Below, piece after piece: positions 46,669 through 60,045 of a stretch of 64,000 nt of DNA. The stretch spans positions 432,501 through 496,500 of the forward strand of contig JAPWDM010000016.1 in the NCBI GenBank assembly GCA_035578155.1, written 5' to 3'. Every line of letters starts with the position of its first letter. Positions within the stretch are counted from its first letter, which is position 1. The position numbers were made by a program, and so were the translations under genes. Under the pieces are notes generated by a model that was not told where the DNA came from, did no database searches, and was given only the letters and a program-made list of their open reading frames with translations. The stretch is from Brachynemurus nebulosus (Eukaryota; Arthropoda; Insecta; Neuroptera; Myrmeleontidae).

Positions 46669-49372
46669 CTTAAAAAAAAAAAAAATACATTAATAAAATA
46701 CTACTATTTGAAAAAAAAAAAAAAATAAAAAAATAAAAAATTCGACTGCTAAAATATTTAACGTTGTACCCGCGAATGTCGTTGCATTGTTGTTAAGAAG
46801 TTAACAATAATGCATAAACATGTCTACAATCGAAATTTTTCTTTCAGCAAATTATTAAGTGCAATTCTATGTACTCCATTATGCTGTTAACATTGTTAAT
46901 AACATAATTTTCTAAGTATTGACGATAGGGAATACGCATGTATTTAAAAAAAATCTTTAATATTCTTTTGAGTACTCTATTACTATGTAGAAACTTAATA
47001 GCTACAATAAAAAACTTTTTTATTTTAAATTTTATTTAAAAAAAAAAACAAAATATTTAAAAAAATAAAGTTTTTGATAAAATTTTAAATGGTTGTTGAC
47101 GAAACTTGGTATCCAAATGCACAGGTAAAATTAAAAAAAAAGTTGAAATGTCTAAACCATATAAGAATTAACCATCGTTCACTCAAAACCACATACCATT
47201 TATTTTGAATCAATTTTAATTTTCTGAAACATTTTCTGAAATTGAATGTGGTTTGGCTTTTATTTAATTATTTACATAAATTATAGTTGATAATTTAACT
47301 CATGTGTATCAAGTCCTATAAGAATGTAGTTTCTTGTAACAAAATCCCCAAAAAGTTGTAGATAAAAAATAGGTGTATTTTAGGTGTGAATTAATTGTGC
47401 TAATAAAAATGAGGTGTTCTTACCGTTTTCGAGAAAACATGAAAAACAAAAGGGGCGGCTAGGTTTACGTAAACTTAGTCGTCCCCTAGGTAAAAAAAAA
47501 AAAACTGTTTTGGGTAATTTTGAATTATGGAGAATTAGGTCTAAATTAGGTGTTTTTCGACCATGCTGACAAAAATTTTGTAAAATGAAAATTTTAAGAA
47601 AAATCATAAAAAATACTTTAAATCATGGGAGCGCTGTGAATAATGTTAAAAACATTATACACAGCGCTTCCATTGTTTATTGAATGTTATATATTTTGTT
47701 ATGTGACTGAATAGAAAAGTGTCAAAAATTTTCTTAACGCACCCACCAGCATTACAATAATGATGTTATGAATATGATAACTTGTTATAAATTTAAATTT
47801 CCATGTAAATATCTATGTATAAACCCTAAACATTGAACTGAAGTCTTCAACTATTTTGTTAAAGCGGTATTCCTATGTGACGCGTAGAATTTTAAGTTTA
47901 TTTCAGGATTTTTTTCTGTATCAAAATAAAATAGAATCTTTTCAGTTGTTTTATATGTTTCTATTTATATCTTAGACTGTATGAAAAAAAATTGTCGTAC
48001 TTAATTTTACAATGTTTTGCTTATGTTTTTTAGGGTCATAGTAGACTCCTCAGAAAAACATGAGCAGGTGGTGGGCAGTGTATCGCCATTTGCAATGACC
48101 TAAAGTGAAAAAATCAGCCATATTCTTGTTTTATAGATTTGCCTCTATCGTCCGAAGTAGGATTAAGCATTTATATTAATAAATAACAAAATGGCCTACC
48201 TTTAAAAAAATTTTCAAAAATTATGATTCTTTTCATTGATTATCAAAAAAAAAAAAAAAAAAAAAAATTAATAATAAATTATTATTAGAAATAAGTAATT
48301 CTAGTTCGAACGATAACCACTAGTGTGTAGAACAAAGTGCTAAATTTATAGTCCAATTGATTTATTAGGTTCATCTCTACTGTCCCTCTGTCAAAAAATG
48401 TAGTTTCTAGGAAAAAGTATTTAACCCGTATAGGACTAATGACAAGCTCAGCTCGTCATACTAACTTTTAAAAAAAATTCAACTGACGAGTGTGGGTTAT
48501 CTTATATCGGTAACTGGAGATTGTATAGTAAAGAGCAATCATATTGCAAATAATTTAAGCAAAACACACCAAACTTGCAACTATATTTATAGAGATATTG
48601 GATTTTTTATTTAAAATATTGGAATATATGGCGGTACTAAAGGGGTTAAAGCTTTAGTAATAAATTTCTCATAAAATATATCATAATAATTAGGAAAAAA
48701 TATTTTCATAAAAAATATATATTTACTACACTTCAGACAATAATCTAGATACTAGACTTCAGTATTTATAAGTTTTTGAACTGGCGGGCTATAAGCATGT
48801 TTGCTTTGGTCATAAACGAAAAAAATATTCTTAATTTTGTTTCAAAAGTCAATTTTATTGCTATCCACATTTTATTTTATAAGTATATATATATATATAT
48901 TTAGGCCAGAGCAGATGTGTATATTTTGCACAAAACAGTAAATTTCTTGGTCTCCCTCGAAAATATTATGCACTCCCGCACGGTTAGGGATCAATGTACT
49001 CCATTCCCTGATACTTACCGATATCAGCCACATGTGATTCATAGAACAACCCTTCCGCTTCTTCGTAAGGATCGTTTTCACAGAGCGCTAACACTATAGG
49101 GTAGTGTCGTGTAAGACGGCGCACTTAACATTTAGATGGCTATAAAAAAATAGCGGAAAATGTTATAGAAGTAAATTGTATTTATTGTAGTACCTTAATG
49201 ATTAGTTAACGCTGTGATAAAGGATTTTTATTATAAACACAATACCGATCGAGTTATTAAAAAAAAATCACAAAATGGGAAATGCGCACTCTTACACGAC
49301 CGGTCCACTTGTTTGGACCGGTTTCAAACGAATAAAAGAGCTATGACAGTACGGCGGCACACTATGTCGTCA
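46669..49372. other. Non-coding, presumed upstream intron
   Basis: It contains poly(A) or poly(T) runs at 46680-46735 and 48246-48267 but no supported gene. A minus-strand splice-like segment at 48900-49090 is discussed as rejected. Confidence 0.4.
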
Positions 49373-49508
49373 AAAGTATGGGAACATCCTGATCCAAGAT
49401 ATGTCCACACTTTTGACGCCGTAGTGTACTTAATACTATGGTACACTACTATGTTAAAAATGTGGGTACACTTTGGGTCAGGGTGTCCCCATACTTTTGA
49501 CGACGTGA
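49373..49508. mobile_element. Hairpin MITE, 136 bp
   Basis: GTCGTCAAAAGTATGGG at the left and CCCATACTTTTGACGAC at the right pair, and a second related pair (CACACTTTTGACG with GTTAAAAATGTG) lies inside. The whole unit folds back. Confidence 0.75.
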
Positions 49509-49672
49509 AAACGGAAATAGCGAAACTTGTAGTGACTGTTAGGTGAAACAAATGCAAGTTGATCATTGCTTAGTTGTTAACATTTTATATTTTCAAATGA
49601 TTTCGTTTATCCCACCACTCTTAATCTTACTAAGCTTTAGGAGCTTCAAATTGGTGTATATATAGTAATCCA

Positions 49673-50335
49673 ACAAAAACAGATATCTGAAGATATCTGC
49701 AAAAATGGAGGCAAGTACTTTGTCAGCTGGGTATTGGTTTGCAACATAGCTTACGTCAACTAAATAAATAAGCAAAAGAAAAAATTAAAAATAAAAAGAC
49801 TAACAATATATAAATAATTACACAACTGCATTTAGTATTACTATTTTAAAATTAAAAAAAAATAGTTTAAATCGATTCTTATGCCAAGTACAAATATAAT
49901 TATAACAACAATGATAAACACAAATTTTAAATTTAAAAATAAATCCTTTCAAAAAAAAAAAAAAAAATCAAAATAAATTTTTTGAATAACAATTTCGGTT
50001 TTACTTGGTCCAAATTGTTATTCAAAAAAATTATTTTGATTTTTTTTTTTTTTGAAAGGATTTATTTTTAAATTTAAAATTTGTGTTTATCATAGTTATT
50101 ATAATTATATTTGTACTTGGCATAAGAATCGATTTCAACTATTTTTTTTTTAATTTTAAAATAGTAATACTAAAAAATGCAGTTGTGTAATTATTTATAT
50201 AATGTTAGTCTTTTTATTTTTAATTTTTTCTTTTGCTTATTTATTTAGTTGACGTAAGCTATGTTGCAAACCAATACCCAGCTGACAAAGTACTTGCCTC
50301 CATTTTTGCAGATATCTTCAGATATCTGTTTTTGT
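49673..50335. repeat. Near-perfect palindrome, ~320-bp arms, 16-base loop
   Basis: The left arm (49673-49995) begins ACAAAAACAGATATCTGAAG and the right arm (50012-50335) ends with its inverse. Mismatches are few, mostly in A-runs. The loop is CGGTTTTACTTGGTCC. No coding sequence. It is either a recent foldback element or a local inverted duplication. Confidence 0.9.
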
Positions 50336-50619
50336 CGGATATCACCCATATTTGTTCTATTTTTTGTTAAACCATAAGAAGTACTTATATGTATGTACTT
50401 GTCTCCATGTTTTATCAATATCGCAGATTTTCCTTTTAATTTCATTCTAGGTATATTTTAACTCTAATATTTTTAAATCACATAAGAATGACATTTTGTA
50501 TTAGTTTGTAATATTCTAAGTTTTAATTAAAGTCTGAAAGTATGAAGAAACTGGAGGAGGAAAGAAATCAGGAAATTAGTTACTGAAATATTTATTTTAT
50601 CTTCTTGTGTAGTTTATAA
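50336..50619. other. Non-coding spacer
   Basis: Nothing recognised between the palindrome and the pogo-type element. Confidence 0.4.
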
Positions 50620-51192
50620 TACAGTGTAAACTCTATATAACGAACTTCTACTTAACGAAAAACTCCTTAAAACGTAGAAATTACAAAGGTTTGTTTGGTT
50701 TACATTATCATTCGTATATTGAAACACTCTTTATAACGTAATAGCCACTCTCAGTAGCGAAAAATACGTCATTTTTTAAGCCAAAAAAATTTTTATTTCA
50801 CTGACTTTCAAACAAAATAGTGATACAGAGTCGTAAATATTTCGTACGCAGAAAGTGATTCTTAGAAATCCGTTTATTTGTTTGTTGTAATTGCCTAGCA
50901 CGTGTTTTGCCTACTGTACTTCCGTACTACTGTTTTATTGCTGTCTTGACGTTATCATATTCTTAATTGCTTTCAAGCTTTTTAACTGTAAACATGGCGA
51001 GTAAAAGAAAGAGTCTGTGTATTGACGAAAAAGTGTCATTTAATTCAGTCAAAATCAAAACCACTTACTAAATTCGTAAGTTGTATTCGTAAAATTGTAT
51101 TGTTTTCTTTTACTCTCCATATAACGAAAACTCTTTATAACGTAATAAAATACCCGATCCCTTCAATTTCGTTATATGGAATTTACACTGTA
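50620..51192 (+). mobile_element. Internally deleted pogo/Tigger-type transposon
   Basis: CAGTGTAAACTCTATATAAC starts at 50622 and the inverse ends ATTTACACTG at 51190, each flanked by TA. Inside, ATGGCGAGTAAAAGAAAG at 50995 begins MASKRKSLCIDEKV, the typical start of the pogo/CENP-B-like DNA-binding domain, but the rest of the transposase is missing. The element is 569 bp, and AACTC(T/C)...TATAACG motifs repeat subterminally. Confidence 0.8.
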
Positions 51193-51593
51193 ATTAGAAA
51201 TTTACATTTTAATTGTGCAATATAATGTTAGTAAATTTGCGACTCAACATTCTACTAATTGCAGCCCAGTACTTCATCTATTTAGACTACGTGCATATTT
51301 ATTAATAATGACGAGCTCAATATGGACACTTCAATAATGTTAATTATATCTAGAACAACACACTTTTCTTATCGGTCAGAATTCAACTCGCACACTTTGT
51401 CGCCTGAACATAAAGTAGCAAGAAAGTAAATTTTGTATATAATTTTTTGTTACATTGTAATAATACATTTGGAACAATTATAGCAAACGCTGAAACGAAA
51501 TAGATATTTTCTTTTATGAATGCAATCCACTAATATGTATGCGTAAGTGTTTACATTATTTGACCTTCTTGACTAGTCAAAATTAGTGTCCGA

Positions 51594-51712
51594 CCGAAGC
51601 TTCGGCTTCGGCTTCGGCTTCAGCCACCTTCGGCCACTTAACGCGCCTTCGGCCACACATTCGGGTTCGGCCAAAAAGAAGCCGTAGGTCTGGCCGAAGC
51701 CGAAGGTGGCAT
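51594..51712. repeat. TTCGGC-rich minisatellite / MITE-like block
   Basis: GCTTCGGCTTCGGCTTCGGC and later GCCGAAGCCGAAGGTGGC form a GC-rich inverted arrangement unlike its AT-rich surroundings. The element class is not known. Confidence 0.55.
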
Positions 51713-51721
51713 CTTTTTACA

Positions 51722-52002
51722 TAATGTAATTTTATTTATTCTTATTTTACCCTAAATTACGTTTATAATTCTGTATTTTGAAAGTTTTTGTTTATTATTA
51801 CCTGAACCTATATAAGTATATACCTAATAATTTAAAATATCCTTTTAAAGGAATTACAGTTCCATAAAAATTTTTGGAATTTCCATCTAGGCGGCTTTTT
51901 TGTTGAGAAAAAGAATGACGGTAACTTTATTGCTTTATTGTAATTTTATTTATTCTTATTTTACCCTAAATTACGTTTATAATTTTGTATTTTGAAAGTT
52001 TT
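51722..52002. repeat. Direct repeat of ~62 bp, copies at 51722 and 51939
   Basis: TTTTATTTATTCTTATTTTA and the following 40 bp occur twice with one or two changes, 217 bp apart. Confidence 0.8.
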
Positions 52003-52122
52003 AGCGAATTTTCAGAATGAAAATTCAGCTATTACAGCAGCTCTTATGGTAAGACCTAAGCCCGGGACTATGGCAGAAATTTGTTTTGGAGCCTCTAGAA
52101 CCCGAAAATCTACTTCACTAAA

Positions 52123-52125
<3 letters not shown>

Positions 52126-52178
<53 letters not shown>

Positions 52179-52380
52179 TTATGTTTGTACGCGATAACTC
52201 TCGAACGAAACGTTTAATGCTTATGAAATTTGGTATGCAAACTGGAATGTCGATTTGCTAGGCTAAGTTCGTTAGCCAGACACATCGGATGCCCAGAAAC
52301 TGGTTTTTTGGGCACTTTTGACAAAAGTGTCCTAAGTGCTAGAGACATTAGAATTCGAAAGATTTTTTTTGATGAATCGA
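52126..52380 (+). mobile_element. (TA)n followed by a repeat-family fragment
   Basis: (TA)n at 52126-52174 leads into GTACGCGATAACTCTCGAACG and GCCAGACACATCGG, a phrase typical of dispersed Helitron-like or HINE-like elements in insects. No end structure is visible. Confidence 0.4.
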
Positions 52381-53689
52381 AAGTACATTAAAAATGACAT
52401 AATAAAGCTCCTGTAAGCTACCTTTGTTTGTTGGCTCATTCTCCAGAAAAATTAAAAATAATTTTCAAAATTTCGGCTTAAAGATTTTTTGTCTTTGTCT
52501 TACACACTCAAAATTATATACCTTGTTTACAACCATATGATTATACTCTTAAATACATATTAAATATCTTTGACTCAATTGATTATAAAATACAAAAAAA
52601 TTATGTGTAATAATGATTAGAGAATTAATAAATTATAGAATCTGATCAGTTAGACTATAATTTTTGTTCGAGCAAAAAACTATTTTACATATTTTTCACA
52701 GTATAAAGGTGTCCTTATATACATATAGACATAGTAGCTTTTTGTCAAATGAATATTATTAAATTATTTGCTTTTGTTTTGATTTCAAAAATATTTCTAT
52801 TAATAAAAATTGTCAATTATTCTCATTATAAATTTTTGCAATATAGTAATCTCAAAATGTTATTTATATGTTATATTAAAAAAATCAAAATTTTTTTCTA
52901 AAAAATTTAAATTTTATGTATTATTTACCTATATAATTATATTAAAAAAAAAAATAAAAACAAGAATTCAATTTTAAAAAATTCAAATGTAGTACTTAAA
53001 TAAAATAGATGACTCTAGTAAACAGAGCATTTGTCAAACTGATTTTTGGAAATTAGGTTATTTGGATGACGGTATAAATGTGATAAATGTATATTTATAA
53101 AAGCGAAAGTTTCATTCGACCAAAAGTAAGTATTTACATGGTTGTAGTATTTAACTACGGTATGTATAAAATATATCTTTAACTTTTATTATTTCATTCA
53201 GTGTTTTTTTACAGATAGTATTTACTTCACGTCAACAAAAAAATCTTCTTCGACGATGATAAAATGCTAAAAACCACCATGGTATTACTAACACTACAAA
53301 ATTTAATAGAAGTCTTCATTTAGTTCTGTCAATGTGAAGGTTGTGAAACAATGTGAAAATAAGGTTATTTTTAAATAGTTAACATTTTTTAGAGCAAATT
53401 ATTGCAACTAAAGTCTATTTTCAGGTGAGTGTGTGCATTTTTTTGGACTATTGTCATGGTTGCACAGAAGATTTGAAGAATCTCTGAATACGTATTGTTA
53501 TAAAATCGAAATCACTAACAATTTCTGTCAAGTAAGTAAATTCTATCTATTTTGCTTCCCAAGCTACTAAAGTAGCGATAGTATAAAAATTTTTTCTCCC
53601 TAAAATGAAAATTTTCACGTGCATTTACGTTTCACACATTCCTGAATAATTTTGATTTCGTGTCGATCTACCGTCTCTGTGTCGCAAGA
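52381..53689. other. Non-coding, nothing recognised
   Basis: AT-rich, no supported gene. Confidence 0.4.
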
Positions 53690-54175
53690 TTGCACAAAGT
53701 AAGCAAAGAAATTATGCAACCTAAATTCCTAAATGGTCCCCTACGAATTTCATCGCAATCGGAGTAATGGTAGCCACGACGCTACCATGAAAATCCAATA
53801 AATATTTATATCTTTCTTGCTTGTATATCCACTTCATTGTGGTCGTTCGTCTGTGTGTCGCCAGTTTCCACCAAGTGGTATAACTTCTAAATTATTCGAT
53901 TGTTTTTAATGAAATTTTCAGAAATTATGCGGTTTAGTACCTAGATGGTCACTTATGAATTTAATAGAAATCGGAGTAACGGTAGCTACGCCGCTACCAT
54001 GTCATTCCATTAATATACTAAATTGCACCAAGTGGCATAACTTCTGAACTATTCAATTCTTTTTTATGAAATTGTCAGAAATTATGCAGTCTGGTTCCTA
54101 GATGATCCTCTACAAATTGCATTGCATTCGGAGTAATAGTATCCACGGGGCTACTATGAAATCCCATTAAATTTC
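53690..54175. repeat. Three imperfect ~160-bp tandem repeats
   Basis: Each unit has CACCAAGTGG or a variant, GAAATTATGC, a CTA-GATGG block, TCGGAGTAA-GGTA and GCTACCATG. Divergence is about a fifth between units. Confidence 0.65.
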
Positions 54176-54269
54176 AATATCTTATTTATTGCTAGTCCCA
54201 CTAGGCTCAAATTTTTAAAGTATTTTAGGGGTTAGTTTCTAAAATATTTTTACTGTTATTTTATACGAG

Positions 54270-54388
54270 GATGCTGTGTGCCACACTCCATTGGCAGCGT
54301 ATTTTCTTTTATTTTTGATCATCCAGCTGCCCTTGTAAGCCTGTTAAAAGTCACAGGCCCAAAAAAACGCTGCCAATTATTCAAAGAA

Positions 54389-54448
<60 letters not shown>
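54270..54448 (+). mobile_element. Short LINE-like 3' tail ending in (AAT)n
   Basis: A GC-richer stretch with TTGGCAGCGT near the start and ACGCTGCCAA near the end precedes about 19 AAT units (54392-54448). This looks like a truncated non-LTR tail. No protein is encoded. Confidence 0.45.
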
Positions 54449-54651
54449 TTATTGTTAATCAAAACTGATATACAGTTAGTAACATTGTCCGATAAAAATA
54501 AAAGATTTAAGTTAGTGGTAAACAATGTTAAAAATTAAACAATTAGAAAGTTAAATTAAAACTATTAGTTCGACTAGACTAAAATTGGATGCATTCTCTT
54601 TATTATAATGTTTTTTGTAAGACTATCTAGAATTAAGTACACTTAATTTAT

Positions 54652-55056
54652 AACGATACATTTTCTGAAAAAAGCGCTTAGGATCAAAGTTAAAGAGTTC
54701 AAAGTGATGCACTTGATGACGACTTTGAAGTTGACCTAGGTGTCAGTTTACAATTGGAGTGACATTGGGGTTTAACTTACAATTGGAGTGACATTAAATG
54801 TTTTCTTAACTTTACTTCTAAAACTACTTACAAAAATGTTTTCTCCTAATTTTTCTATAAATTTGCGCCTATTTTTCTATTACGTCAGGTTTTTTTTTAT
54901 TTAGAAAAATAACGCAACAAATCAATTTTGAAGATAAATTGAGTCAATTGACCTTGAAAATCGATTTCAAGGTCAACTTCAAGGTCAACATCAAGTGCAT
55001 CACTTAAAATTCTACAAATTTGGAACTCACCACTTTTTTCAGAAAATGTATCGTTT
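54652..55056. mobile_element. MITE with ~85-bp TIRs
   Basis: CGATACATTTTCTGAAAAAA at 54654 and the inverse near 55040-55055, then GATGCACTTGATG with its inverse near 54990, define the arms. A short direct duplication of ACAATTGGAGTGACATT lies inside. Confidence 0.75.
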
Positions 55057-56532
55057 TAGAAATATTTAGCTATAACTGTTTTCATCTACAGTGGTTGAAG
55101 GATGTTTTCTACCCCTAAAAAGCGTATTTAGTCGGAAAAAAGAAACACGTATTTAATATTTTTCGCTGTTTAATAAGTATGTTAAATTTCATTCAAATTA
55201 GCGAGTATCAAGTTGGGTAATGTTTTGCCGATCTAGTTTTTTCAATATTTCTTTGCTCGCTTTCAGAATTTGTAATTTAATTTCTACGGACAAATAACTC
55301 ATTTTTTTCTTCGATTTGAGTAACTTTTATTTGCTGACGTTGACCATTAATTGATCGAAACATATCAAATATGTTTCATTGATTTTTATTAATTTTAAGT
55401 TCCAGGATGTTATGATAATAATCTGCTAATTTTTGTCACCTACAATTGGTGATTTTATAATCATTATCTGTGTGAATAGTTTCATTTCCACCAGAGCAGT
55501 TTCATAGACTCGATTGGCATATTTACATGTAAAAAATAAGATAAAAACATGGTTTTCTTATATTTTTACAGGTACGGAAGAACTGGTAGAATTCTTTATG
55601 AAGTTGTTCACTGTGGAACTAAAAATTTTCTTCTGAACAAAATTATGAGGGAGTAACCACAACTAACTTCTGCTGTGAGGAACAAAGGGAAAAAATTTGA
55701 ACAGAAGTTCTTAAACAAGTAAGTAAAAATGAAAAAGTAATTTTATTAATTTTTCTATTCCTTATATATTGTGAACATTGATATACATGGATGGCCAACT
55801 ATGTACCTATTTTTGAAGCAAATATGTTGTACACAATTGGTATCTATGACAACAAAAACCCCAATATAAACAATTGATAAGAGTGTGACAACAAGACATT
55901 AAAGGTTTAGTGTATCTTTGTTTATTCCTGACTCAAAATTAGCATTTCTTTAACAAAAGTATTTTGTCATTCATTAGATAAAGACAAAATATAGTTTAGA
56001 AATACAAATGACTGCTGTCATCTTTTTCTTTAATGACTATTTAACTTTTTAAACGATTTTTTAAGTTGTCTCTCTATGTATCTCTATGATTGTGAATGAA
56101 TGAATTTGTACTAACGAATTAAAAGGATTGTGCAGTGATTAATCCCATTGCTTCTTTGTTTCAGATTAATTTGAAAATGCGGACTCGTTAATGCCGAATA
56201 CCCTATTCTTCTGTTGTACAGCACACCCAAATTTTGGAAAATCAAAAGAAGTAGATATTTATTATGCGCTACGTAATAACATAATTTATTATGAACAAAA
56301 AAAAAAAAAAACAGCATTTTGGATAGATGTATTTTTAAAATTAAAAGATTTACATTAAAGGCTTTTTACATATTTAAAGAAAAAGTTTTAGTTTTAACTT
56401 TTCTTTATTTCTCATCCATATGTTCTTATCAAGAATAAATTTTGTAATACCCCAAAAATTTTACTCCAAAAATTTGAGGGTTCCGCAGCCAAAATCACGA
56501 AACCCTTAAAATTTCGTCATTTCTGATCATTT

Positions 56533-56575
<43 letters not shown>

Positions 56576-57899
56576 TGTCACGGATGTGACAATTTTGTTT
56601 GCGCATAGAGTACATAAAGTATAATATTTTATTGACAATTTTGATCTTGTGTGATATCGATTCGTATTGATTAAAAATATTCGATATTGTTCTATCATAT
56701 ATATGCAGTGCGCAAACTCCAAGTTCACACCATATTTTCGTTCTTCGGTCTTTTAGTTTTAAAAAAATAATGTAGTTCAGTTTTAGTTTTACATTCGATT
56801 CTTTCGGCAAAGGGTAATTACTTAAACGTTTAAATAGTTAGTTTAGTATATCTTTGAACAAAAATTAAATAACATATTTCAATTTTAATGTACTTATTAG
56901 AAAATAAAATTATAAAGTAGGCTCTACTTTTTGCATGCGTAATAATTGAACCGGGCGTAGTAATACAGACATGTACTGTATGAGAGCAATGCATTGTAAC
57001 ATCTCAGGTATATAAACACTTGTGTTTTTGCATCAAGTAGGTAAAACACGCTTTCGTCATCCGCTCGGTACAATACTGTTATTGTATTTAAAAATGTATG
57101 ATGCAATATCATATTATTTTCTTTTCTCCTTGTAAAAAAAAAAGGAGGGTAATTTTATTTTAAATTCTAACCAAATAATGTAACGATATGTACTCTACAA
57201 AATTCTGTGTAATTTTTTGTAACAAATAATTCTACAATATGGCGTATTCGTGTTTGGAATTCCGAATTATAACATGAAGCAGATTTGGGTAATAACTAAA
57301 AAATTTCTTTTATTATTTTAATATAAATATTTTATAGGATTGGTTCCGTTATACCAATTCTATTCTTTATTCATTGAAGCACTACTGTGTTTTCAAATTT
57401 ATATAATATCGTCTTTTCTCAGCCAAATGTAATTAAGCATTTCTGTTGAAAGTTATTGCGATATTTAGATTTAATATTGTAAAATTATGTAAAATTCTAT
57501 TTTTATTGTAACAAAATTTATTTATTAATAATATAAAATTTCTCTTTAAGAAAAATTGTTATGTAACTTATTCACCATTTTGAATATTTTTTTAAACATC
57601 TTGTTAGCACCTTTTAAATTTTGAAATATTATGTAAAATTCTTACCATTTGCATCTTTAAATACAAATTTATACTCATTCAATTCACCCATTTTAAAATG
57701 TTCTCAAAAAAATGTGTCATTACTTGTTAGCTTTGAGTAACTTATTTAACCAGGAAAAACTTATTTAATATTAAATAAAGTTAGTTTTAAATTTAATTTC
57801 TAAAATTATTATTTACGATTTCCTACATACCATATTTACAGAAAACTAATTTCTTTTTTCAGTTTGAGCCCTATTAATAAATTTTATTTCTTTTTAATC
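55057..57899. other. Non-coding; (CA)n at 56534-56572
   Basis: It contains a 20-unit CA microsatellite and A-runs. No supported gene. A splice-flanked segment at 55572-55718 was considered and rejected. Confidence 0.4.
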
Positions 57900-58894
57900 A
57901 TATCTTAAATCTTATTGGGCTTTCCAACAGCGACATGGGCCCCGCTGTTAATTCCTGTAGTTATCCACGCGCTTTACTCTAACGGGCGTCGTCCCTAGTC
58001 CAGGAGCCGTGTCTTCTCATAGTACAGGTGCCGGTTCCTCTAATTTAACTCAATTCAAATTTCTTTATAATTTTAATTTTATTTAATGACACCTTCATTA
58101 GATTTGATTAATTAACCAATACTCAATAATAAATTCTTATTTTACGTATTTTTCCCTTATATACTAATTTTTTTTTTTTAATTTTTTTTTGTGTCATTTT
58201 GGTAGCAGGAGCCTTTAAGTGGTGCCTTAATGTAATTTTTTTTTTACATTTTGGTTCCGGAGCGTCTTTTCCTCTGGTATATTGCAATTAAATTTATTTA
58301 TATTTATATATATTTGAATATTTACTATAACTCGTTTCACAATTTAATTTTTTGTTTAAAACACACATTTATACTAACACGAACTAACATTACTAACACC
58401 GTACAGATTTCATAATTCTTACTAACATATTAACACACTAAACTAATTACTCAATTTTTTTTTCTTTTGTTACAATTTCCGGTAATATCTGCACCCACCC
58501 ACCCACCCCTTCACTAACATTATTAACCATACTAACGTACCCGTTACCTTTTTAATTTACTAACCATTACTAATACACTAACCCGATCAACATTTTCCGG
58601 TATTTTCTTAAAAACTCTCTTTATTATCCATACCTATAAATTCAGGTTTTCCAGAATTGATTTTTAGTAAATATTCAACCTACAAATTATTCCGCACATT
58701 CAGTGAATATTCTAACTTCAAATTTTCCCTTTTTACGGTAAATATTTAAGTATTTCGAATTTAAATTACAAAATTTAACTTATAAATACACTTAAAAAAT
58801 TTTTTTTTCTCTTCTTTTCTCCAATTCTGTTTATATGGTATGTTTGTAATATTAGGTATTAGCATTAATAAAGTAATAATTTTACATAAGTTAT

Positions 58895-58961
<67 letters not shown>

Positions 58962-59096
58962 AACTAAATAAGTTAAATTTCTTTAAATATTGGTATACGT
59001 TTCGGCGTATATTTCTATTTAAAACATTTTATTTTAGAAACCTTTATAGGTTGGGTTCGAATTTTTTTTTTCCGTGCTTGTTGTTTTCGCTAATCA
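57900..59096 (+). other. Region upstream of gypsy gag, possible LTR/leader
   Basis: A GC-richer block at 57900-58280 and a (TA)n tract at about 58900-58957 precede the gag start. By position this should hold the LTR and leader of the gypsy element, but I cannot see LTR ends or a primer-binding site with confidence. Confidence 0.25.
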
Positions 59097-59174
59097 TGAG
59101 TTCACAGGACGAAGCTACATCAGAACCTCTAGTGTATTTGGATGCAAACCAGCCCCAGACGTCACCTCCAAACC

Positions 59175-60045
59175 TTCAAAATGTTATCGAGTGCCTGTGA
59201 AACATTATTAGTGTATGGCGGATTTTTATCCGTATTTAAACATACACCAATATTCATATGTTCACTTAATGTCCAGCTTTGGCTGATACTTGAACACTCG
59301 ATGTACTTTGGCAAATGGCCAATTCATTATGTTAATTAAAATTGACATAGTGTTTGAAAAATTACCAAACTGGATCGGCTGGGACTCGAACCCGGATCTC
59401 TTGGTTACCAGCCAAGCGCCTTACCAACTAGGCCACCGATCACTTGTTCGAGTGCCACTCCAATTCAGTAATCAATCAAACACAACCTCTCTCTAATGCG
59501 AGACGCAGTTTTATACTTTTAATTTCAAATGTTATCGAGTGCCTGTGAAACATTATTAGTGTATGGCGGATTTTTATCCGTATATGGCGGATTTTTATCG
59601 GTGGCCTAGTTGGTAAGGCGCTTGGCTGGTAACCAAGAGATCCGGGTTCGAGTCCCAGCCGATCCAGTTTGGTAATTTTTCAAACACTATGTCAATTTTA
59701 ATTAACATAATGAATTGGCCATTTGCCAAAGTACATCGAGTGTTCAAGTATCAGCCAAAGCTGGACATTAAGTGAACATATGAATATTGGTGTATGTTTA
59801 AATACGGATAAAAATCCGCCATACACTAATAATGTTTCACAGGCACTCGATAACATTTGAAATTAAAAGTATAAAACTGCGTCTCGCATTAGAGAGAGGT
59901 TGTGTTTGATTGATTACTGAATTGGAGTGGCACTCGAACAAGTGATCGGTGGCCTAGTTGGTAAGGCGCTTGGCTGGTAACCAAGAGATCCGGGTTCGAG
60001 TCCCAGCCGATCCAGTTTGGTAATTTTTCAAACACTATGTCAATT
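59175..60045. mobile_element. Cluster of tRNA-Thr-like SINEs in both orientations
   Basis: There is one SINE on minus (59175-59441), a tail fragment on minus (59518-59597), one full copy on plus (59598-59870) and a 3'-truncated copy on plus (59944-60045). Heads read GCTTGGCTGGTAACCAAG, an anticodon arm with GGT (Thr-like), and GGTTCGAGTCC as B box. The 70-bp spacer at 59444-59515 reappears inverted at 59871-59943. The block is therefore a partial palindrome and not a set of independent insertions. Confidence 0.8.

Noticed and set aside
48872..49090. Minus-strand segment with a strong donor (GTAAGTAT) and a frame containing CENDPYEEAEGLFYESH
   Set aside because: It has no convincing acceptor or pyrimidine tract, two frames look equally plausible, and neither matches the missing 5' exon of the sulfotransferase.
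54278..54538. Frame with a poly-Asn run
   Set aside because: It reads through the (AAT)n tail of a LINE-like fragment.
55572..55718. Segment flanked by TTTTTACAG and AA|GTAAGTA that reads YGRTGRILYEVVHCG
   Set aside because: All frames meet stops within the segment and I recognise no family; splice-like ends are common in AT-rich DNA.
59373..60013. tRNA-Thr(GGT) genes
   Set aside because: The cloverleaf-like heads are followed by the SINE body in every copy and lie within transposon DNA, so they are SINE promoters, not tRNA genes.
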